From an uncultured Porphyromonadaceae bacterium (GTDB taxonomy: Bacteria > Bacteroidota > Bacteroidia > Bacteroidales > Muribaculaceae), in NCBI GenBank assembly GCA_946187345.1, contig CAMHQD010000012.1, positions 1 to 59,315 of the forward strand: 59,315 nucleotides of DNA, read 5' to 3'. The notes beneath the pieces are model-generated. The model was given only the letters and a program-made list of their open reading frames with translations, ran no database searches and was not told the origin of the DNA. Numbering within the stretch: the first letter of the stretch is position 1; every line of letters begins with the position of its first letter. Below, in pieces: positions 52,421-59,315 of the stretch. The position numbers and the translations under genes are program-made.

Positions 52421-53858
52421 CTCGTGGGCATACGCACTGTTCCTGCCGGTAGTGTTCCTGCTCTACTGGTGTCTTAGGAACCGGCTGCGGTGGCAAAACG
52501 CGCTGCTGCTCGTTGCCAGTTATGTCTTTTACGGCTGGTGGAACTGGCGCTTTCTGGGGCTGATTGCCTTCACCTCGCTCACCACGTTCCTCACAGCGCT
52601 GCCCATCAAGGGCGATCGCAGCACCGCTGACAAAGTTTGGGCCTCGCTCAACATCGCCGCCAACTTGGCTATTCTCGCCGCGTTCAAGTATCTTGACTTC
52701 TTTGCCGCCTCGACGGCAGCGGCTCTCAACGCGATGGGCCTGCACGCCACATGGAGCACGCTCAACATCGTGCTACCCGTTGGCATCTCGTTCTATACCT
52801 TTCAAGCAATCAGTTACACCATCGACGTTTATCGCGGTGACATCCGCGCAACGCGGCGGCCAATAGAGTTCATGCTTTACGTGAGTTTCTTCCCGCAACT
52901 CGTGGCCGGACCCATCGAGCGATCAACCCACCTGCTGCCGCAAGTGCTCACGCCGCGCCGGTGGGACTACGGCCGCGCCGTCACCGGTATGCGGCAAATC
53001 CTCTGGGGGATGTTCAAGAAAATCGTGATTGCCGACACTATTGCCGGACGCGTCGACTTCATCTTCTACCACCCGAGCGCGATGAATCCCGCCGCGCTTG
53101 TTGCCGGAGCGGTGTTATTCGCTTTTCAAATCTACACCGACTTCTCGGGCTATAGCGATATCGCCATCGGTTCGGCTCGTCTGTTGGGCTTTGAGTTGAC
53201 ACCCAACTTCCGCTACCCGTTCTTCTCACGGTCGTGGCGCGAACTTTGGCAGCGCTGGCACATCTCGCTCATGTCGTGGTTTAAACACTACGTCTATATC
53301 CCGTTGGGCGGCAGCCGTGGCAGCCGGTGGCAAACGGCGCGCAACACGATGGTGGTGTTCGCCCTCAGCGGCCTATGGCACGGTGCCGACTGGACGTTCA
53401 TCCTTTGGGGCATCATCGGCGGAATGCTGTTAATGCCTTCGATTATTCGCGGACCATCCGCCACTCGTGACTCATCCACCACCGCCCTCCTAAAGGAGGA
53501 GGGCATGGATTCTTGCTCCACCTCCATCCGGACGATGATGGATGCGGGACTGGTCTTCATAGGTTTTGCCGCCGCGTTTGTCATCTTCCGGTGTTGGAGC
53601 ATTTCGCACCTTGCGGAGTATGCCACCGCACTGTTCAGCGGCACGTGGTCTATACATTATATATATGGCGCACACGAGATTTTGCTCTACGTCCTCCCCT
53701 TTGTTATCGTCGAGTGGCTCGGGAGGCGCGACGAGTTCCCAATCGCCCGTCTGCCACTGCCCACATGGGCGCGATGGGCCACCTATTGGCTACTGGCGTT
53801 ACTCATCATCCTCCACAGCCACGGCATCACCCGCCAGTACATCTACTTCCAATTTTAA
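52410..53858 (+). CDS. MBOAT-family O-acyltransferase (AlgI-like)
   Basis: A 482-residue polytopic membrane protein of the MBOAT family. Markers are the N-terminus FLPVVFLLYWCLRNRLRWQN, VGISFYTFQAISYTIDVYRG, FPQLVAGPIERS and the invariant histidine H324 in LSGLWHGADWTF. Such proteins move acyl groups from the cytoplasm to periplasmic acceptors, usually polysaccharides. The start overlaps the aminotransferase gene by 11 bases. An SGNH-like gene follows after 9 bases, as in AlgI-AlgJ/X, DltB-DltD and PatA-PatB pairs. The acyl group is probably acetyl, but this is inferred. Confidence 0.9.
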   Translation: MQFDSWAYALFLPVVFLLYWCLRNRLRWQNALLLVASYVFYGWWNWRFLGLIAFTSLTTFLTALPIKGDRSTADKVWASLNIAANLAILAAFKYLDFFAASTAAALNAMGLHATWSTLNIVLPVGISFYTFQAISYTIDVYRGDIRATRRPIEFMLYVSFFPQLVAGPIERSTHLLPQVLTPRRWDYGRAVTGMRQILWGMFKKIVIADTIAGRVDFIFYHPSAMNPAALVAGAVLFAFQIYTDFSGYSDIAIGSARLLGFELTPNFRYPFFSRSWRELWQRWHISLMSWFKHYVYIPLGGSRGSRWQTARNTMVVFALSGLWHGADWTFILWGIIGGMLLMPSIIRGPSATRDSSTTALLKEEGMDSCSTSIRTMMDAGLVFIGFAAAFVIFRCWSISHLAEYATALFSGTWSIHYIYGAHEILLYVLPFVIVEWLGRRDEFPIARLPLPTWARWATYWLLALLIILHSHGITRQYIYFQF

Positions 53859-53867
53859 GTAATCATT

Positions 53868-54899
53868 ATGGCAAGCAGGGCATCTATACTACGGTTTATA
53901 GGGCGGACAGCATTGGCGGCGTTGCCATTGCTGCTGCTACCGATTGCCTACGCGCTGTGGGACCCGTTCTGGGTGCTGCGTGACCATGGCGATGACGCCC
54001 TTGGTATGCCCGGCGACACGGCGCGCCTCAGCCGCAACGCCGGCTGGGTGGCTATGAAAAATTTGGAGCAGTACGGCGACAGTGTCCGGCCGGATAGTTT
54101 TATCTTCGGCTCATCGATGTCGCAAAACTTCCACGCTCGCGACTGGGAGCGATACCTTCCCGACGGCGCCAGCGTCTACCACATGGACCAGTCGATGGAA
54201 ACACTCGAGGGTATCGCCGACAAGGTGGAATGGCTCGCCGAACAAGGCTATCAAGTGAAAAATGCCCTAATCATCATCGAGGAGGCGATGCTCCACCGCA
54301 ACCCACAAGACAATGACTTCCTCTTCGCCCGTCCGCCACGCGATTTGTGGGAAGAGGTCGCCTTCCAACTGACCGCCTTCCAACTGTTCAAGGAGCCGGA
54401 ATTCTTGATGTGGGCCGCCACCGGCGGATATCTGGATGGGGCCACCGAGGCGCGACGCGCGTTCCTCACTACCGACCTGCCCACGCGCGACCCATCGCGC
54501 AACGAGAGCCGATACACCACCTTTGACTCGCTTATCGCCGTCAACCCTGATGCCTACTTCACCGCCGAACGACTGCGACGCATCGAGTATAACGAAGACC
54601 TCACGCCACCGCAACCGGCAATAAACGAGCGTCGCTTCTCAGAACTCAAGCGGCTTGCCTGGTTGCTCAAGCGGGAGCATACAGCAGCAACCGTTATCAT
54701 CGTGCCGCGATACCACCGCCGGCCGGTGATGCCCGCAGATTTGATGGCACTGCGCGCCGTCCTGGGCGACACAATCCTCCACGACTATAGCGGCGACCAT
54801 GCTCTGGTCAACGACCCGCGCGCCTACTACGACCACGCCGGCCATCCCACCGCCGCCACCTGCAGCGCACTACTGAGCCGCGCTTTCTGTCAGCAATAA
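53868..54899 (+). CDS. SGNH-like periplasmic partner of the MBOAT protein
   Basis: A 343-residue protein with one N-terminal membrane segment (TALAALPLLLLPIAYALW), so it should face the periplasm. The serine motif FGSSMS puts the candidate nucleophile at S82 or S83. The C-terminal DHAGHPT block (D322, H323, H326) matches the Asp-x-x-His of SGNH hydrolases. It is not an obvious AlgX or DltD by sequence, but its position after the MBOAT gene is the classic arrangement in which this protein passes the acyl group to the glycan. The family name is inferred from motifs and context. Confidence 0.65.
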   Translation: MASRASILRFIGRTALAALPLLLLPIAYALWDPFWVLRDHGDDALGMPGDTARLSRNAGWVAMKNLEQYGDSVRPDSFIFGSSMSQNFHARDWERYLPDGASVYHMDQSMETLEGIADKVEWLAEQGYQVKNALIIIEEAMLHRNPQDNDFLFARPPRDLWEEVAFQLTAFQLFKEPEFLMWAATGGYLDGATEARRAFLTTDLPTRDPSRNESRYTTFDSLIAVNPDAYFTAERLRRIEYNEDLTPPQPAINERRFSELKRLAWLLKREHTAATVIIVPRYHRRPVMPADLMALRAVLGDTILHDYSGDHALVNDPRAYYDHAGHPTAATCSALLSRAFCQQ

Positions 54900-55010
54900 T
54901 AGCGAGAGTAAACGTTAAAAAACTGACGAACAAAACTATCACGCCACGTTACAACCCGGCATTAACCGCAAATGATGAGGCGGCGGGCATAAAATCGCCC
55001 AAAATGGTGA

Positions 55011-55041
55011 TTGTCCACCAACAGGAACGGCAGTAATTTTG
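55011..55041 (+). promoter_or_regulatory. Promoter of the small-RNA candidate
   Basis: TTG (55011-55013), 20 nt, then TAATTTTG (55034-55041) in the GCAGTAATTTTGCA context. It is one of the best -33/-7 pairs in the window, yet no long gene follows it directly. Confidence 0.7.
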
Positions 55042-55045
55042 CAAC

Positions 55046-55150
55046 GTGAAGATTTAGATGAATATAGTAGTATTGTAAAGCACATAGTGAGTAAACAAGC
55101 CTATGACGCGCCTGCCGGAATTAGATTCCACAAGGCGCGTCATCGGTTTT
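55046..55150 (+). ncRNA. Candidate small RNA ending in a hairpin
   Basis: The promoter at 55011-55041 would start a transcript near 55046. About 57 bases later an 11-bp perfect stem (55103-55113 with 55133-55143) is followed by CGGTTTTG, a weak intrinsic terminator. The resulting RNA would be about 105 bases with no convincing ORF. Alternatives are an attenuator for the rpmB operon or a leader peptide region. Confidence 0.45.
55103..55148 (+). terminator. Hairpin with short T-run
   Basis: An 11-bp stem, 55103-55113 with 55133-55143, 19-base loop, then CGGTTTT. It stands between two promoters, so it would end the first transcript before the rpmB leader begins. Confidence 0.5.
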
Positions 55151-55247
55151 GCAGTTCTGCACCAATGCAAATTCGTTTGAATCTTAATAAGGTCATAAAT
55201 CCGGCCGCGCTAAACTGTTAAAAATTCATAAATGGACAAAAAACCTC

Positions 55248-55275
55248 GTACTTAGTACTTAGTACTTCGTACTTT
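55248..55275. repeat. Four tandem 7-mers upstream of the rpmB promoter
   Basis: GTACTTA, GTACTTA, GTACTTC and GTACTTT lie head to tail, ending five bases before the -7 box at 55281. They occupy the -33 region, so a change in copy number would move that region relative to the -7 box. Confidence 0.75.
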
Positions 55276-55280
55276 TTTTG

Positions 55281-55288
55281 TACCTTTG
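55281..55288 (+). promoter_or_regulatory. -7 box of the rpmB-rpmG-DUF4295 operon
   Basis: TACCTTTG with the tandem GTACTT repeats in place of a clear TTG. The transcript would start near 55294 and have an unusually long leader of about 280 bases. Confidence 0.65.
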
Positions 55289-55295
55289 CGGCCGA

Positions 55296-55577
55296 TTTAG
55301 GGCCACAATGCGATCTGACTGCTGTTAGTCATGTTCTGTGTCCGGTAACATGGTCGTTGAAACTTCGATGCATTGGCAATGATGCTACAAGCCAATTGCA
55401 TAAAGCGTAGGACGATATATAAAAGCGTGTTACTTTGCCGCAAGAGGCTTACCGGCCAACCGCGGCAAAGCGATGATGCCGACAATATTGTGCTACTGCG
55501 TTGTGCTGAGTGTTGAAGCCGCTAAATCACGTGAGAACAACTATCGAACAACAACTATCAAACATTATTAAACAGCA
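55296..55577 (+). ncRNA. Structured 5' leader of rpmB, candidate ribosomal-protein leader
   Basis: Several stems can be drawn: TGACT/AGTCA around the base-55320 region, CATGTT/AACATG just after it, 55368-55377 with 55391-55401 (10 bp, one bulge), and 55433-55441 with 55462-55470 (9 bp). Leaders of ribosomal protein operons often bind one of the encoded proteins, and L28 or L33 could be the ligand here. The stems are read directly; the regulatory role is inferred. Confidence 0.45.
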
Positions 55578-55811
55578 ATGTCTAAAGTTTGTCAAATCAC
55601 CGGCCGCAAGGCTGCGACAGGAAACAACGTGTCGCACTCCAAGCGCAGAACAAAGCGCAAGTTCAACGTGAACGTGCACAAGCGTAAACTCTACTGGGCT
55701 GAGCAGGATATGTGGATTGAACTCACCGTCTCTGCCGCCGGCCTGCGCATCATCGACCGCATCGGCCTCGACGCCGCCCTCAAGAAGGCTGCCGACAAGG
55801 GTTACCTCTAA
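55578..55811 (+). CDS. rpmB: 50S ribosomal protein L28
   Basis: A 77-residue protein, [21 protein letters not shown], with the usual [19 protein letters not shown] basic stretch. It is part of the large ribosomal subunit. Only one cysteine is present, so it is a form without a zinc site. rpmG follows after 87 bases, and a hairpin of the dispersed palindrome family lies between them. Confidence 0.96.
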   Translation: MSKVCQITGRKAATGNNVSHSKRRTKRKFNVNVHKRKLYWAEQDMWIELTVSAAGLRIIDRIGLDAALKKAADKGYL

Positions 55812-55842
55812 TTAACAACCGAACGACTAACGCGTTCCGTTT

Positions 55843-55862
55843 GCAGCCACCTCGTGGGCTGC
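55843..55862. repeat. Short hairpin of the dispersed palindrome family
   Basis: GCAGCCAC, loop CTC, GTGGGCTGC with one bulged G. It shares the core GCCACCTCGTGG with 1611-1622. It sits between rpmB and rpmG in a spacer that also has ACTAACGACTAACGACTAA. Confidence 0.6.
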
Positions 55863-55898
55863 ATTAAACAACTAACGACTAACGACTAAAAAAAGAAT

Positions 55899-56087
55899 AT
55901 GGCAAAGAAAGCAAAAGGTGACCGCGTGCAAGTGATTCTGGAGTGCACCGAGCAGAAGGCCAGCGGTGTTCCCGGCATCTCGCGTTACATCACCACCAAG
56001 AACCGCAAGAACACCACCGAGCGTCTTGAACTGAAGAAGTACAATCCTTACCTCAAGCGCTACACCGTTCACAAGGAAATCAAGTAA
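55899..56087 (+). CDS. rpmG: 50S ribosomal protein L33
   Basis: A 62-residue protein, [20 protein letters not shown], with [20 protein letters not shown] and the [15 protein letters not shown] end that marks L33. There are no CxxC pairs, so it is the zinc-free type. It lies between rpmB and the DUF4295 gene, all on the plus strand. Confidence 0.96.
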   Translation: MAKKAKGDRVQVILECTEQKASGVPGISRYITTKNRKNTTERLELKKYNPYLKRYTVHKEIK

Positions 56088-56149
56088 TTGGTTATTAGCA
56101 AGATAACTAACAATTAACAACTAACGACTAACAACTAATTCACTAAGAT

Positions 56150-56302
56150 ATGGCAAAGAAAGTTGTCGCAACGCTGCAAACCGGTAAGGGCCGCACCTTC
56201 AGCAAGGTCATCAAGTTGGTGCGCTCAGAGAAGACCGGCGCCTACGTCTTTGAGGAGCGTATGGTTCCCAACGACAAGGTCAACGAATACCTCAAGAAGT
56301 AA
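56150..56302 (+). CDS. DUF4295 small protein
   Basis: A 50-residue basic protein, MAKKVVATLQTGKGRTFSKV, ending NDKVNEYLKK. DUF4295 is a Bacteroidetes family normally found right after rpmB and rpmG, and its size and charge suggest a ribosome-associated protein. In many relatives ftsY and rimO come next, but here a terminator follows at 56381 and ftsY-rimO lie at 25986-28231. The gene is too short for most ORF thresholds. Confidence 0.9.
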   Translation: MAKKVVATLQTGKGRTFSKVIKLVRSEKTGAYVFEERMVPNDKVNEYLKK

Positions 56303-56380
56303 ATAACATCAATCCGCCTGATGGAGGGCCTGGCTTTGGCTTGGCCATTACCTCAACAAGGCAGGACATATACACAAAGC

Positions 56381-56421
56381 AAACCGCCGTAGGCCACAAC
56401 GCCCGCGGCGGTTTACTTTTT
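56381..56421 (+). terminator. Terminator of the rpmB operon
   Basis: AAACCGCCG (56381-56389) pairs with 56406-56414, followed by ACTTTTTTG. It closes the operon after the DUF4295 gene. Confidence 0.8.
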
Positions 56422-56510
56422 TGCCTGCTGTCACATCTATAACAACGGATTTAACAGAGTCCGGATTAATCCGGTTAATCCGTTTGTTTTCAAACATAAA
56501 TTTCCATAAA

Positions 56511-56771
56511 TTATTCATAATTGAGTCCTCTGCAAAAAGACATAGTCTCATACCGCAAATTCTTTTTTAACCTTAACCCAACTTCAACGCTGAAAAAAAT
56601 TTTCAGCGTTGAAGTTGGGTTAAGGGTGATATATTCGGGTGGTAATCTATTTAAAATAAATGAAACTTTTCTTTCTCCCACATATCCCTTAAAGTTTGCA
56701 ATCCATTTTTTTCGCTTAATTGTAACAAAAATCGTAAAGATTGCTATAATGATTAGAACAACAATAGTCAT
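56511..56771 (-). pseudogene. Truncated NERD-domain membrane protein
   Basis: An 86-residue frame begins with a membrane segment (MTIVVLIIIAIFTIFVTIKR). The start of a NERD (nuclease-related) domain follows, FKGYVGERKVSFILNRLPPEY, up to about residue 48. Full NERD domains run to over 100 residues. From there the frame runs through both arms of the long hairpin at 56571-56625 and ends in unrelated sequence, so the domain is cut short. It lies 24 bases downstream of the DUF2075-type gene on the same strand and is AT-rich. The truncation point coincides with the hairpin, which suggests an insertion or deletion at that site. Confidence 0.55.
56571..56625. repeat. 26-bp perfect hairpin
   Basis: Positions 56571-56596 pair perfectly with 56600-56625 around AAA. 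It interrupts the NERD-like frame and would also work as a terminator for the DUF2075 transcript. It may be the remnant of a short palindromic insertion. Confidence 0.7.
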
Positions 56772-56795
56772 GAATAGAACACAACTTAAATTGCA

Positions 56796-58907
56796 TTAAA
56801 TACATTTAATCCCCAGAGATTTGAGGTAGTTGTAGGTGCCGTTGTAGAATTCCGGCAGGCGTGTAGGGTCTTCGGGGAAGCCATCGTGCCCGAGTTTGTC
56901 GTTACCATAGGGTACACAAATAACGATGCCTTGGCGCGCACGTGTGAGGAGAACACGATAAGCGTTGAGCATATACTTTTGATTGTCAACATTGTTCTCC
57001 GGTATCCATTTGTCGCGGCCGTTAAACTTGTGGAAACTCCATCTGTTGCCATCACATCGCATATCGGCGTCCCACAGGACGCATGCAAAGTCAAGTTCAA
57101 GTCCTTGAACTTGTATTTCAGTAGCCGCATCTTCGAGGTAGTTAGAAGAGCGAATGTCGGTTTTGTCCTCAAGAAACCAGTGAACGGCATTTTCGTCACC
57201 CTGTGCCAGTATGTTGACAGCTAGCGGTTTGAAGCGCGCTGCAACTTTTGTGACGAGAACGCCCGTTTGCTCTGAGCCGCGTGCTTTCTCGCGCAACCAC
57301 TGGCGAGCAGCGTCCATATCCCTGGTAAGAACGATAGGGTAGCGGTCTTGAATTTCGCGATAGATTTCCGCTGCGTCATTGTTGAACGATAACAGTGAAT
57401 GTACAAAAGCCGATAACTTTTCGGCTCTGTAAGACCGCATACTAACTGCCAAATGTAAGTTGTCGCAGTATCGGACACGTGGATTGAGTTCAAGTAACTC
57501 CTGCAAGCCGCCTTCGGCGTATTCAGGTGCGGTGAGATTACGTGAGATGAATACGTCCCAGTGTTGGAACTGGCCGTTTAATGCCTTTATCCACTCGATG
57601 ATACCGGCCTCGCCAGTGTTGATCTCCTGACCGCCTCCCACCAGACAGATGATGACCGACCAGTCTTCGCGCTGGTCAAGCGACCAGATGAGAAATTCGG
57701 CCTCGGACATTGGGAAATTGGGCACCTTTAGTTTGTTGCCGTAAGTGCCGCCTCTTTTCAGGTAATCGGCCAGTCGCTTATGAGTCCAACTACGTTGTGC
57801 CTCGTCAAAAATGGCTACGTGCTCGACTTCGCCATAGCCGGCTTCGTCTTGCTTTATCGCTTTGCTTGGGTCTATCTCCAAAATGCCATTTTCAACAGGA
57901 TTCTTGATTTTGGCGAGCATATTATCGCGGTAGCGGTGAATCATCTGGAGGAAACTCCTTACTTCTCGCCGCGATTCGGTCAGTTTCTTTTCTTTTGATT
58001 TTTTGTAGTTGTCACGTGCCAGCGCCTCGGTTAATACAGCAACCAGCGGACCATTACCAGACAGATATACAGCGCCGTTTTCTTCATCTTTCACTCCGTT
58101 ACGGTAGGTCTGCTTGATGGCAACATCAAGTCCAACCAGCGTCTTGCCTGCACCGGGAACGCCTGTGACAAAACAAATGCTTTTTGAGCCTTTCTGTCTG
58201 GTTTGCTCAATGACCTCGAGTATATATTGGATTGTTTTATCTGTTGAGGCTTTATCGGCTTCGTGTCTTGTGATATCTTCAACGGAATGATGTTCGTATA
58301 GTGTCCTTGCGGCTTCTACAATGGTGGGAGTGGGCGTGTATGGGCTTATGTCCCAACTCTCAAACGGTTTGGCGTTAACCTTGGCGTTGGCATGTTCAAG
58401 CACATTGCAAATCGTCTGTTGCAGGCCTGATGCACCAGATGTCAACGGGTTGTAAATACCGTCATCGTAAACTGATGGATTAAAAGCAGTTGTTGATGAT
58501 TCGTATTCTGTAGGCACCAGAATTGGAACAATTTTCCTGTCATGGCTGAACTTGTGGAAATTCTTCAAGTCGAGGGCATAGTCTAAAACTTGCTCAATGT
58601 CCTGTTGTAGCATCTGTTTCTGTCCAACCTTGAACTCCAGACAGAAAATCATGCCACGTAGCAGCAATACTACGTCAATGCGTTTGCCCAGACGCGGAAT
58701 GTCATACTCAAACAGGATTTGTGCGTTCTCGTCAACCCACGGCCTCAACACTTCCTGCATTATTGAAATCTCGCCTTTCCATGCTTCATTCGTTGTTGTT
58801 AACGATTCGCCATGAAAGTTGTCGTGCAGAGAGCCAAGTACCGCTTTCGGGTCGGTAGAAATAAATTCCCTAAAAGAAGCAATATATAAACTTCGATTGT
58901 TCGCCAT
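56796..58907 (-). CDS. DUF2075-type ATPase/helicase with N-terminal PD-(D/E)XK-like domain
   Basis: The start at 58907 gives 703 residues (MANNRSLYIASFREF); a TTG one codon upstream is less likely. The first 150 residues look like a restriction-endonuclease fold, with D78 in GKRIDVVLL and E91-F-K93 in CLEFKVGQ, the D...ExK pattern. From about 240 the DUF2075 superfamily-1 helicase-like domain follows, with Walker A GVPGAGKT (249-256), Walker B DEAQ (368-371) and a late helicase-like segment NAYRVLLTRARQGI near the C-terminus. Related proteins occur in accessory regions and are suspected of defence or repair roles. The gene is AT-richer than the core and is followed by a broken NERD gene. The function is inferred. 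Confidence 0.8.
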   Translation of the reverse strand: MANNRSLYIASFREFISTDPKAVLGSLHDNFHGESLTTTNEAWKGEISIMQEVLRPWVDENAQILFEYDIPRLGKRIDVVLLLRGMIFCLEFKVGQKQMLQQDIEQVLDYALDLKNFHKFSHDRKIVPILVPTEYESSTTAFNPSVYDDGIYNPLTSGASGLQQTICNVLEHANAKVNAKPFESWDISPYTPTPTIVEAARTLYEHHSVEDITRHEADKASTDKTIQYILEVIEQTRQKGSKSICFVTGVPGAGKTLVGLDVAIKQTYRNGVKDEENGAVYLSGNGPLVAVLTEALARDNYKKSKEKKLTESRREVRSFLQMIHRYRDNMLAKIKNPVENGILEIDPSKAIKQDEAGYGEVEHVAIFDEAQRSWTHKRLADYLKRGGTYGNKLKVPNFPMSEAEFLIWSLDQREDWSVIICLVGGGQEINTGEAGIIEWIKALNGQFQHWDVFISRNLTAPEYAEGGLQELLELNPRVRYCDNLHLAVSMRSYRAEKLSAFVHSLLSFNNDAAEIYREIQDRYPIVLTRDMDAARQWLREKARGSEQTGVLVTKVAARFKPLAVNILAQGDENAVHWFLEDKTDIRSSNYLEDAATEIQVQGLELDFACVLWDADMRCDGNRWSFHKFNGRDKWIPENNVDNQKYMLNAYRVLLTRARQGIVICVPYGNDKLGHDGFPEDPTRLPEFYNGTYNYLKSLGIKCI

Positions 58908-59019
58908 CAAAAAATTATAAGCCGTTTGAGAGTAGATTTTATGCCTCTAAGTATTGAATTTTTTGGGCAAATTCCTTGAGGTCCATACTCGTGGTTTTTA
59001 TCGGTTGGAATAGTGGCTA

Positions 59020-59027
59020 CAAAGGTA
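59020..59027 (-). promoter_or_regulatory. -7 box of the DUF2075-type gene
   Basis: TACCTTTG on the minus strand. The leader to the ATG at 58907 would be about 105 bases. No TTG is seen at the usual upstream spacing. Confidence 0.5.
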
Positions 59028-59230
59028 CGGATTTTTTTTTGGAAATGCGATGTTGACTGTGGTTTTTTTTGAACACGGGGTTTAAGAGAACAAGATATTC
59101 ATGGTTCCTAAGATTTAGACAGAAGGACAAAAGGGACAAAAGTATTTTGAGAGTCCCCACCCGTTTCTTCTGTTTCTTGTGTCCTTATGTCCTTAAATCC
59201 GCACCATTTTAGATTAACAAACTTTATAAC

Positions 59231-59263
59231 ATCCTGAGGAACAAAAAGTTCCCCAGGATTTTG
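59231..59263 (+). terminator. Hairpin with T-run near the right end
   Basis: Positions 59231-59242 pair with 59248-59259 with one mismatch, followed by TTTTG. It could end a transcript from the plus strand, though no plus-strand gene is seen just upstream. Confidence 0.5.
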
Positions 59264-59315
59264 CCATGTCGAGAATTTCACCTAATTTAGTGGTGCAAAA
59301 AAAACTGAGAGAAAT

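Larger units (their letters stand above)
54900..55577. other. Intergenic stretch with two promoters, a hairpin and a long leader
   Basis: This 678-base gap holds, in order, a first promoter (55011-55041), a hairpin (55103-55143), four 7-bp tandem repeats (55248-55275), a second -7 box (55281-55288), and a leader of about 280 bases before rpmB. ORFs in it are short and start inside promoter elements. No protein gene is called. Confidence 0.7.
58908..59315. other. Right-end intergenic stretch
   Basis: The 408-base tail holds the -7 box of the DUF2075 gene (59020-59027), runs of T and GGACAAAA-like words near 59125-59200, and a hairpin at 59231-59259. No credible gene starts before the window ends. 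Confidence 0.6.

Noticed and set aside
55039..55221. 60-residue ORF after the first promoter before rpmB
   Set aside because: It starts with TTG inside the -7 box, reads through the hairpin at 55103-55143 and shows no family resemblance. A leader peptide is not excluded.
56521..56799. 92-residue plus-strand ORF over the 26-bp hairpin
   Set aside because: Its sequence is largely the reverse reading of the hairpin and of the NERD-like frame, with no promoter.

Overview
The window reads as a chromosomal segment of a Bacteroidales bacterium, probably close to Muribaculaceae, Prevotellaceae or Bacteroidaceae. The evidence is a type IX secretion (CHU_C-type) sorting domain, an outer-membrane barrel receptor with a carboxypeptidase-regulatory-like N-terminus, a GT3-type glycogen synthase beside an alpha-glucan phosphorylase, a DUF4295 gene after rpmB-rpmG, and about 18 upstream boxes of the Bacteroidetes -7 form TAnnTTTG, several with a TTG about 19-20 nt upstream. 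Most of the window is fairly GC-rich. The two ends (about 99-1360 and 56440-59315) are visibly AT-richer and carry nuclease or helicase-like genes, so they look like accessory DNA. The species assignment is inference.

Layout. 1-1360: the tail of an unknown gene, then a stand-alone gene with HhH-like and PD-(D/E)XK-like regions. 1361-2103: a gene-free stretch with three compact hairpins, a CAT-anticodon tRNA with a clear promoter, and strong hairpins. 2119-11194: MCE-domain lipid transport protein and N-acetylmuramoyl-alanine amidase (minus strand), diverging from aroE, comEC, dnaE and trxA. 11308-29021: a long minus-strand block with a DUF1232 protein, a nucleoside-hydrolase-like lipoprotein fused to a P-loop kinase-like domain, uvrA, a type IX-sorted surface protein, fmt, miaA, a small exported protein, a leucine-rich-repeat protein ending in a dockerin, a membrane-anchored AraC-type regulator, rimO, ftsY and a LysE-type exporter. 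29165-38006: an exported unknown protein (minus), then gyrA, two tandem TPR paralogues separated by a MITE-like repeat, and a BspA-type LRR protein (plus). 38168-42448: the glycogen pair glgP and GT3 glycogen synthase. 42601-46351: a short YdeI/OmpD-associated protein, then an outer-membrane receptor divergent from a membrane LytTR regulator. 46545-48461: dnaK behind a sigma-54-like promoter. 48726-54899: a plus-strand sugar operon, rmlB-rmlA-fdtA-like-fdtB-like, then an MBOAT acyltransferase and an SGNH-like partner. 54900-56302: two promoters, a candidate small RNA, a long structured leader, then rpmB, rpmG and DUF4295. 56511-58907: a truncated NERD protein downstream of a DUF2075-type ATPase with an N-terminal nuclease-like fold.

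How the genes work together. The RmlA/RmlB/FdtA/FdtB set should make a dTDP-3-amino-3,6-dideoxyhexose, and the MBOAT/SGNH pair is typical machinery for O-acylating an exported glycan. The glycogen synthase and phosphorylase form one operon. The AraC-type regulator lies just upstream of the LRR-dockerin gene, with two identical 12-bp sites 21 bp apart between them. The LytTR regulator and outer-membrane receptor share a divergent promoter region. rpmB-rpmG-DUF4295 are separated from ftsY-rimO, although matching spacer sequences suggest the two groups once adjoined.

The most unusual items are the lipoprotein that joins a nucleoside hydrolase-like domain to a zeta-toxin-like P-loop domain (11824-13764), the AraC/LRR-dockerin module with phased operators, the sigma-54-like promoter of dnaK, the small-RNA candidate at about 55046-55150, and the DUF2075 plus broken NERD pair. 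No CRISPR array, rRNA, intact insertion sequence or prophage was seen.
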